Below, piece by piece: positions 52,162 to 61,400 of a stretch of 64,000 nt of DNA. A program made the translations under genes and the position numbers. This DNA is from Calendula officinalis. Its lineage: Eukaryota > Streptophyta > Magnoliopsida > Asterales > Asteraceae. Each line of letters begins with the position of its first letter. Within the stretch, counting starts at the first letter, position 1. Below the pieces are notes generated by a model, which saw only the letters and a list, made by a program, of their open reading frames with translations, was not told the DNA's origin and searched no databases. The stretch lies in contig OY970821.1 of assembly GCA_963853835.1 (NCBI GenBank), positions 55,446,640 to 55,510,639 of the forward strand, given 5' to 3'.

Positions 52162-55100
52162 TTGGATATTGAAGAGTTCGGGCCGAAGAGGGATGTTCGG
52201 GCCGAAGAGGGATGTTCGGGCCGAAGTGGTGTTCGGGCCGAAGTGCGATGTTCGGGCCGAAGTGGTGTTCAGGCCGAAGTGGTGTTCGGGCCGAAGTTCG
52301 GTGTTCGGGCCGAGGATGATGTTCGGGCCGAGGTTGAAGTTCGGGCCGAGGTTGAAGTTCGGGCTGAAAATGAAGTTCGGGCCGGGAACAGTGAAGAGTT
52401 CGGGCTGAACTTGTTCTTGGCAGTGACGAACGAACCAGCTATTTTGGTTACTCGTGGGCGTGAAACGGACACCCGAGCTGAAAGTTATGAATGTTTTAGT
52501 ATAGCACCTTTTGTCACACAGTCTTGGATATTGAAGAGTTCGGGCCGAAGAGGGATGTTCGGGCCGAAGTGGTGTTCGGGCCGAAGTGCGATGTTCGGGC
52601 CGAAGTTCGGTGTTCGGTGTTCGGGCCGAGGATGATGTTCGGGCCGAGGTTGAAGTTCCGGCCGAGGTTGAAGTTCGGGCCGAGGTTGAAGTTCGGGCCG
52701 AAAATGAAGTTCGGGTCGGGAACAGTGAAGAGTTCAGGCCGAACTTGTTCTTGGCAGTGACGAACGAACCAGCTATTTTGGTTACTCGTAGGCGTGAAAC
52801 GGACACCCGAGCTGAAAGTTATGAATGATTTAGTATAGCACCTTTTGTCACACAATATTGGATATTGAAGAGTTCGGGCCGAAGAGGGATGTTCGGGCCG
52901 AAGTGGTGTTCGGGCCGAGGATGATGTTCGGGCCGAGGTTGAATTCGGGCCGAGGTCGGAGTTCGGGCCGAGGTTGGAGTTCGGGCCGAGGTTGAAGTTC
53001 GGGCCGAAAATGAAGTTCGGGCCGGGAACAGTGAAGAGTTCGGGCCGAACTTGTTCTTGGCAGTGACGAACGAACCAGCTATTTTTGTTACTCATGTGAG
53101 TGAAACGGACACCCGAGCTGAAAGTTATGAGTGTTTTAGTATAGCACCTTTTGTCACACAATCTTGGATATTGAAGAGTTCGGGCCGAAGTGGTGTTCGG
53201 GCCGAAGTGGGATGTTCGGGCCGAAGTGGTGTTCGGGCCGAAGTTCGGTGTTCGGGCTGAGGATGATGTTCGGGCCGAGGTTGAGGTTCGGGCCGAGGTC
53301 GGAGTTCGGGCCGAGGTTGAAGTTCGGGCCGAGGTTGAAGTTCGGGCCGAAAATGAAGTTCGGGCCGGGAACAGTGAAGAATTCGGGCCGAACTTGTTCT
53401 TGGCAGTGACGAACGAACCATCTATTTTGGTTACTCGTGGGCGTGAAACGGACACCCGAACTGAAAGTTATGAATGTTTTACTATAGCACCTTTTGTCAC
53501 ACAGTCTTGGATATTGAAGAGTTCAGGCCGAAGAGGGATGTTCGGGCCGAAGTGGTGTTCGGGCCGAAGTGGGATGTTCGGGCCGAAGTGGTGTTCGGGC
53601 CGAAGTTCGGTGTTCGGGCCGAGGATGATGTTCGGGCCGAGGTTGAAATTTGGGCCGAGGTCGGAGTTCGGGCCGAGGTTGAAGTTCGGGCCGAGGTTGA
53701 AGTTCGGGCCGAAAATGAAGTTCGGGCCGGGAAGAGTGAAGAGTTCGGGTCGAACTTGTTCTTGGCAGTGACGAACGAACCAGCTATTTTGGTTACTCGT
53801 GGGCGTGAAACGGACACCCGAGCTGAAAGTTATGAATGATTTATATAGCACCTTTTGTCACACAATATTGGATATTGAAGAGTTCGGGCCGAAGAGGGAT
53901 GTTCGGGCCGAAGTGGTGTTCGGGCCGAAGTGGGATGTTCGGGCCGAAGTGGTGTTCGGGCCGAAGTGGTGTTCGGGCCGAAGTTCAGTGTTCGGGCCGA
54001 GGATGATGTTCGGGCCGAGGTTGAAGTTCGGGCCGAGGTCGGAGTTCGGCCGAGGTTAATGTTCGGGCCGAGGTTGAAGTCCGGGCCGAAAATGAAGTTC
54101 GGGCCGGGAACAGTGAAGAGTACGAGCCGAACTTGTTCTTGGCAGTGACGAACGAACCAGCTATTTTGGTTACTCGTGGGCGTGAAACGGACACCCGAGC
54201 TGAAAGTTATGAATGTTTTAGTATAACACCTTTTGTCACACAATATTGGATACTGAAGAGTTCGGGCCGAAGAGGGATGTTAGGGCCGAAGTGGTGTTCG
54301 GGCCGATGTGGGATGTTCGGGCCGAAGAGGTGTTCGGGCCGAAGTTCGGTGTTCGGGCCGAGGATGATTTTCGGGCCGAGGTTGAAGTACGGGCCGAGGT
54401 CTGAGTTCGGGCCGAGGTTGAAGTTCGTGCCGAGGTTGAAGTTCGGGCCGTGAACAGTGAAGAGTTCGGGCTGAACTTATTATTGGCTGTGACGAATGAA
54501 CCAGCTATTTTTGTTACTCATGGGCGTGAAACGGACACCCGAGCTGAAAGTTATGAATTTTTTAGTATAGCACCTTTTGTCACACAATCTTGGATATTGA
54601 AGAGTTCGGGCCGAAGAGGGATGTTCGGGCCGAAGTGGTGTTCGGGCCGAAGTGGGATGTTCGGGCCGAAGTGGTGTTCGGGCCGAAGTGGTGTTCGGGC
54701 CGAAGTTCAGTGTTCGGGCCGAGGATGATGTTCGGGCCGAGGTTGAATTCGGGCCGAGGTCGGAGTTCGGGCCGAGAACAGTGAAGAGTTCGGGCTGAAC
54801 TTATTATTGGCTGTGACGAACGAACCAACTATTTTGGTTACTCGTGGGCGTGAAACGGACACCCGAGCTGAAAGTTATGAATGTTTTAGTATAGCACCTT
54901 TTGTCACACAATCTTGGATATTGAAGAGTTCGGGCCGAAGAGGGATGTTCGGGCCGAAGTGGTGTTCGGGCCGAAGTGGGATGTTCGGGCCGAGGTGGAA
55001 GTTCGGGCCGAAGTGGTGTTCGGGCCGAAGTCTGGTGTTCGGGCCGAGGATGATGTTCGGGCCGAGGTTGAAGTTCGGGCCGAGGTCGGAGTTCGGGCCG

Positions 55101-55293
55101 AGGTTGAAGTTCGGGCCGAGGTTGAAGTTCGGGCCGAAAATGAAGTTCGGGTCGGGAACAGTGAAGAGTTCGGGCCGAACTTGTTCTTGGCAGTGACGAA
55201 CGAACCAGCTATTTTGGTTACTCGTAGGCGTGAAACGGACACCCGAGCTGAAAGTTATGAATGATTTAGTATAGCACCTTTTGTCACACAATA
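52162..55293. repeat. Nine monomers, decayed continuation of the eight-monomer HOR
   Basis: Starts are 52162, 52524, 52858, 53164, 53507, 53868, 54246, 54590 and 54914 (362, 334, 306, 343, 361, 378, 344, 324, 380 bp). 52524 matches 49103 (doubled TTCGGTG). 54246 matches 50106 (TTAGGGCC, GGCCGATGTGGG) and 54914 resembles 47604 (GAGGTGGAAG). 52858 is the shortest monomer in the window. The one-base deletion creating GTTGAATTCGGG (an EcoRI site) first appears at 52941 and again at 54745. 54246 and 54590 lead into the variant linker GAACTTATTATTGGCTGTG. Confidence 0.82.
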
Positions 55294-57412
55294 TTGGATA
55301 TTGAAGAGTTCGGGCCGAAGAGGGATGTTCGGGCCGAAGTGGTGTTCGGGCCGAAGTGGGATGTTCGGGCCGAAGTGGTGTTCGGGCCGAAGTGGTGTTC
55401 GGGCCGAAGTTCAGTGTTCGGGCCGAGGATGATGTTCGGGCCGAGGTTGAATTCGGGCCGAGGTCGGAGTTCGGGCCGAGGTTAAAGTTCGGGCCGAGGT
55501 TGAAGTTCGGGCCGAAAATGAAGTTCGGGCCGGGAACAGTGAAGAGTTCGGGCCGAACTTGTTCTTGGCAGTGACGAACGAACCCTTTATTTTGGTTACT
55601 CTTGGGCGTGAAACGGACACCCGAGCTGAAAGTTATGAATGTTTTAGTATAGCACCTTTTGTCACACAATATTGGATATTGAAGAGTTCGGGCCGAAGAG
55701 GGATGTTCGGGCCGAAGTGGGATGTTCGGGCCGAGGTGGAAGTTCGGGCCGAAGTTCGGTGTTCGGGCCGAAGTTCGGTGTTCGGGCCGAGGATGATGTT
55801 CGGGCCGAGGTTGAAGTTGGGGCCGAGGTCGGAGTTCGGGCCGAGGTTGAAGTTCGGGCCGAGGTTGAAGTTCGGGCCGGGAACAGTGAAGAGTTCGGGC
55901 CGAACTTGTTCTTGGCAGTGACGAACGAACCAGCTATTTTGGTTACTCGTGGGCGTGAAACGGACACCCGAGCTGAAAGTTATGAATGTTTTAGTATAGC
56001 ACCTTTTGTCACACAATCTTGGATATTGAAGAGTTCGGGCCGAAGAGGGATGTTCGGGCCGAAGTGGTGTTCGGGCCGAAGTGGGATGTTCGGGCCGAAG
56101 TGGTGTTCGGGCCGAAGTTTGGTGTTCGGGCCGAGGATGATGTTCGGGCCTAGATTGAAGTTCGGGCCGAGGTCGGAGTTCGGGCCGAAAATGAAGTTCG
56201 GGCCGGGAACAGTGAAGAGTTCGGGTCGAACTTGTTCTTGGTAGTGACGAACGAACCAACTATTTTGGTTACTCGTGGGCGTGAAACGGACACCCGAACT
56301 GAAAGTTATGAATGTTTTAGTATAGCACCTTTTGTCACACAATCTTGGATATTGAAGAGTTCGGGCCGAAGAGGGATGTTCGGGCCGAAGTGGAGTTCGG
56401 GTCGAAGTGGGATGTTCGGGCCGAAGTGGTGTTCGGGCCGAAGTGGTGTTCGGGCCGAAGTTGGGTGTTCGAGCCGAGGATGATGTTCGGGCCGAGGTTG
56501 AGTTCGGGCCGAGGTCGGAGTTCGGGCCGAGGTTAAAGTTCGGGCCGAGGTTGAAGTTCGGGCCGAAAATGAAGTTCGGGCCGGGAACAGTGAAGAGTTC
56601 GGGCCGAACTTGTTCTTGGCAGTGACGAACGAACCCTTTATTTTGGTTACTCGTGGGCGTGAAACGGACACCCGAGCTGAAAGTTATGAATGTTTTAGTA
56701 TAGCACCTTTTGTCACACAATATTGGATATTGAAGAGTTCGGGCCGAAGAGGGATGTTCGGGCCGAAGTGGTGTTCGGGCCGAAGTGGGATGTTCGGGCC
56801 GAGGTGGAAGTTCGGGCCGAAGTTCGGTGTTCGGGCCGAAGTTCGGTGTTCGGGCCGAGGATGATGTTCGGGCCGAGGTTGAAGTTGGGGCCGAGGTCGG
56901 AGTTCGGGCCGAGGTTGAAGTTCGGGCCGAGGTTGAAGTTCGGGCCAGGAACAGTGAAGAGTTCGGGCCGAACTTGTTCTTGGCAGTGACGAACGAACCA
57001 GCTATTTTGGTTACTCGTGGGCGTGAAACGGACACCCGAGCTGAAAGTTATGAATGTTTTAGTATAGCACCTTTTGTCACACAATATTGGATATTGAAGA
57101 GTTCGGGCCGAAGAGGGATGTTAGGGCCGAAGTGGTGTTCGGGCCGATGTGGGATGTTCGGGCCGAAGTGGTGTTCGGGCCGAAGTTTGGTGTTCGGGCC
57201 GAGGATGATGTTCGGGCCGAGATTGAAGTTCGGGCCGAGGTCGGAGTTCGGGCCGAAAATGAAGTTCGGGCCGGGAACAGTGAAGAGTTCGGGTCGAACT
57301 TGTTCTTGGCAGTGACGAACGAACCAACTATTTTGGTTACTCGTGGGCGTGAAACGGACACCCGAGCTGAAAGTTATCAATGTTTTAGTATAGCACCTTT
57401 TGTCACACAATC
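55294..57412. repeat. Three-monomer HOR in two copies (1,051 and 1,068 bp)
   Basis: Starts are 55294, 55672 and 56019, then 56345, 56723 and 57087 (378, 347, 326; 378, 364, 326 bp). The first member is followed by GAACCCTTTATTTTGG. The second has GAGGTGGAAG, two GAAGTTCGGTG units and GAGGTTGAAGTTGGGGCC. The third has GAAGTTTGGTG, a GATTGAAG unit and a very short B block with CGGGTCGAAC. 56723 has one more 17-bp unit than 55672. 57087 has the TTAGGGCC / GGCCGATGTGGG head that 56019 lacks. Confidence 0.86.
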
Positions 57413-57773
57413 TTGGATATTGAAGAGTTCGGGCCGAAGAGGGATGTTTGGGCCGAAGTGGTGTTCGGGTCGAAGTGGGATGTTCGGGCCGAAGTGGTGT
57501 TCGGGCCGAAGTTCAGTGTTCGGGCCGAGGATGATGTTCGGGCCGAGGTTGAATTCGGGCCGAGGTCGGAGTTCGGGCCGAGGTTGAAGTTCGGGCCGAG
57601 GTTGAAGTTCGAGCCGAAAATGAAGTTCGGGCCGGGAACAGTGAAGAGTTCGGGCCGAACTTGTTCTTGGCAGTGACGAACGAGCCAGCTATTTTTGTTA
57701 CTCGTGGGTGTGAAACGGACACCCGAGCTGAAAGTTATGAGTGTTTTAGTATAGCACCTTTTGTCACACAATC
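57413..57773. repeat. Single monomer of type D between HOR domains
   Basis: This 361-bp monomer has GATGTTTGGGCC, TTCGGGTCGAAG, the GAAGTTCAGTG unit, the GTTGAATTCGGG one-base deletion (EcoRI site at 57551) and TTCGAGCCGAAAATG. It resembles the D and F members of the next HOR and is followed by the CTATTTTTGTTAC linker that precedes A members. Confidence 0.85.
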
Positions 57774-60700
57774 TTGGATATTGAAGAGTTCGGGCCGAAG
57801 TGGTGTTCGGACCGAAGTGGGATCTTCGGGCCGAAGTGGTGTTCGGGCCGAAGTTCGGTGTTCGGGCTGAGGATGATGTTCGGGCCGAGGTTGAGGTTCG
57901 GGCCGAGGTCGGAGTTCGGGCCGAGGTTGAAGTTCGGGCCGAGGTTGAAGTTCGGGCCGAAAATGAAGTTCGGGCCGGGAACAGTGAAGAGTTCGGGCCG
58001 AACTTGTTCTTGGCAGTGACGAACGAACCAGCTATTTTGGTTACTCGTGGGCGTGAAACGGACACCCGAGCTGAAAGTTATGAATGTTTTAGTATAGCAC
58101 ATTTTGTCACACAATCTTGGATATTGAAGAGTTCGGGCCGAAGAGGGATATTCGGGCCGAAGTGGTGTTCGGGCCGAAGTGGTGTTCGGGCCGAAGTGCG
58201 ATGTTCGGGCCGAAGTGGTGTTCGGGCCGAAGTGGTGTTCGGGCCGAAGTTCGGTGTTCGGGCCGAGGATGATTTTCGGGCCGAGGTTGAAGTTCGGGCC
58301 GAGGTCGGAGTTCGGGCCGAGGTTGAAGTTCGGGCCGAGGTTGAAGTTCGGGCCGGGAACAGTGAAGAGTTCGGGCTGAACTTATTATTGGCTGTGACGA
58401 ACGAACCAGCTATTTTGGTTACTCGTGGGCGTGAAACGGACACCCGAGCTGAAAGTTATAAATGTTTTAGTATAGCACCTTTTGTCACACAATCTTGGAT
58501 ATTGAAGAGTTCGGGTCGAAGAGGGATGTTCGGGCCGAAGTGGTGTTCGGCCGAAGTGGGATGTTCGGGCCGAGGTGGAAGTTCGGGCCGAAGTGGTGTT
58601 CGGGCCGAAGTCTGGTGTTCGGGCCGAGGATGATGTTCGGGCCGAGGTTGAAGTTCGGGCCGAGGTCGGAGTTCGGGTCGAGGTTGAAGTTCGGGCCGAG
58701 GTTGAAGTTCGGGTCGGGAACAGTGAAGAGTTCGGGCCGAGCTTGTTCTTGGCAGTGACGAACGAACCAGCTATTTTGGTTACTCGTGGGCGTGAAACGG
58801 ACACCCGAGCTGAAAGTTATGAATGATTTAGTATAGCACCTTTTGTCACACAATATTGGATATTGAAGAGTTCGGGCCGAAGAGGGATGTTCGGGCCGAA
58901 GTGGTGTTCGGGCCGAAGTGGGATGTTCGGGCCGAAGTGGTGTTCGGGCCGAAGTTCAGTGTTCGGGCCGAGGATGATGTTCGGGCCGAGGTTGAATTCG
59001 GGCCGAGGTCGGAGTTCGGGCCGAGGTTGAAGTTCGGGCCGAGGTTGAAGTTCGAGCCAAAAATGAAGTTCGGGCCGGGAACAGTGAAGAGTTCGGGCCG
59101 AACTTGTTCTTGGCAGTGACGAACAAACCAGCTATTTTTGTTACTCGTGGGCGTGAAACGGACACCCGAGCTGAAAGTTATGAGTGTTTTAGTATAGCAC
59201 CTTTTGTCACACAATCTTGGATATTGAAGAGTTCGGGCCGAAGAGGGATGTTCGGGCCGAAGTGGTGTTCGGGCCGAAGTGGGATGTTCGGGCCGAGGTG
59301 GAAGTTCGGGCCTAAGTGGTGTTCGGGCCGACGTCTGGTGTTCGGGCCGAGGATGATGTTCGGGCCGAGGTTGAAGTTCGGGCCGAGGTCGGAGTTCGGG
59401 CCGAGGTTGAAGTTCGGGCCGAGGTTGAAGTTCGGGCCGAAAATGGAGTTCGGGTCGGGAACAGTGAAGAGTTCAGGCCGAACTTGTTCTTGGCAGTGAC
59501 GAACGAACCATCTATTTTGGTTACTCGTAGGCGTGAAACGGACACCCGAGCTGAAAGTTATGAATGATTTAGTATAGCACCTTTTGTCACACAATATTGG
59601 ATATTGAAGAGTTCGGGCCGAAGAGGGATGTTCGGGCCGAAGTGGTGTTCGGGCCGAAGTGGTGTTCGGGCCGAAGTGGTGTTCGGGCCGAAGTTCAGTG
59701 TTCGGGCCGAGGATGATGTTCGGGCCGAGGTTGAATTCGGGCCGAGGTCGGAGTTCGGGCCGAGGTTGAAGTTCGGGCCGAGGTTGAAGTTCGAGCCGAA
59801 AATGAAGTTCGGGCCGGGAACAGTGAAGAGTTCGGGCCGAACTTGTTCTTGGCAGTGACGAACGAGCCAGCTATTTTTGTTACTCGTGGGCATGAAACGG
59901 ACACCCGAGCTGAAAGTTATGAGTGTTTTAGTATAGCACCTTTTGTCACACAATCTTGGATATTGAAGAGTTCGGGCCGAAGTGGTGTTCGGGCCGAAGT
60001 GGGATCTTCGGGCCGAAGTGGTGTTCGGGCCGAAGTTCGGTGTTCGGGCTGAGGATGATGTTCGGGCCGAGGTTGAGGTTCGGGCCGAGGTCGGAGTTCG
60101 GGCCGAGGTTGAAGTTCGGGCCGAGGTTGAAGTTCGGGCCGAAAATGAAGTTCGGGCCGGGAACAGTGAAGAGTTCGGGCCGAACTTGTTCTTGGCAGTG
60201 ACGAACGAACCAGCTATTTTGGTTACTCGTGGGCGTGAAACGGACACCCGAGCTGAAAGTTATGAATGTTTTAGTGTAGCACATTTTGTCACACAATCTT
60301 GGATATTGAAGAGTTCGGGCCGAAGAGGGATATTCGGGCCGAAGTGGTGTTCGGGCCGAAGTGGTGTTCGGGCCGAAGTGCGATGTTCGGGCCGAAGTGG
60401 TGTTCGGGCCGAAGTGGTGTTCGGGCCGAAGTTCGGTGTTCGGGCCGAGGATGATTTTCGGGCCGAGGTTGAAGTTCGGGCCGATGTCGGAGTTCGGGCC
60501 GAGGTTGAAGTTCGGGCCGAGGTTGAAGTTCGGGCCGGGAACAGTGAAGAGTTCGGGCTGAACTTATTATTGGCTGTGACGAACGAACCAGCTATTTTGG
60601 TTACTCGTGGGCGTGAAACGGACACCCGAGCTGAAAGTTATGAATGTTTTAGTATAGCACCTTTTGTCACACAATCTTGGATATTGAAGAGTTCGGGTCG

Positions 60701-61400
60701 AAGAGGGATGTTCGGGCCGAAGTGGTGTTCGGGCCGAAGTGGGATGTTCGGGCCGAGGTGGAAGTTCGGGCCGAAGTGGTGTTCGGGCCGAAGTCTGGTG
60801 TTCGGGCCGAGGATGATGTTCGGGCCGAGGTTGAAGTTCGGGCCGAGGTCGGAGTTCGGGCCGAGGTTGAAGTTCGGGTCGAGGTTGAAGTTCGGGTCGG
60901 GAACAGTGAAGAGTTTGGGCCGAACTTGTTCTTGGCAGTGACGAACGAACCAGCTATTTTGGTTACTCGTGGGCGTGAAACGGAAACCCGAGCTGAAAGT
61001 TATGAATGATTTAGTATAGCACCTTTTGTCACACAATATTGGATATTGAAGAGTTCGGGCCGAAGAGGGATGTTCGGGCCGAAGTGGTGATCGGGCCGAA
61101 GTGGGATGTTCGGGCCGAAGTGGTGTTCGGGCCGAAGTTCAGTGTTCGGGCCGAGGATGATGTTCGGGCCGAGGTTGAATTCGGGCCGAGGTCGGAGTTC
61201 GGGCCGAGGTTGAAGTTCGGGCCGAGGTTGAAGTTCGAGCCAAAAATGAAGTTCGGGCCGGGAACAGTGAAGAGTTCGGGCCGAACTTGTTCTTGGCAGT
61301 GACGAACGAACTAGCTATTTTTTGTTACTCGTGGGCGTGAAACGGACACCCGAGCTGAAAGTTATGAGTGTTTTAGTATAGCACCTTTTGTCACACAATC
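57774..61400. repeat. Ten-monomer HOR, copy 1 (pattern ABCDEF-ABCD)
   Basis: Starts are A 57774, B 58117, C 58495, D 58856, E 59217, F 59597, A 59956, B 60299, C 60677 and D 61039. A lacks GAAGAGGGATG and has GAGGTTGAGG and GGGCTGAGGATG. B has GGGATATTCGGG and a GATTTTCGGG unit and ends in GAACTTATTATTGGC. C begins TTCGGGTCGAAG and has GAGGTGGAAG and GAAGTCTGGTG. D and F have GTTGAATTCGGG. E has GGGCCTAAGTGG and GACGTCTGGTG. The 58117-to-60299 members reappear 3,644 bp later. Confidence 0.9.
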
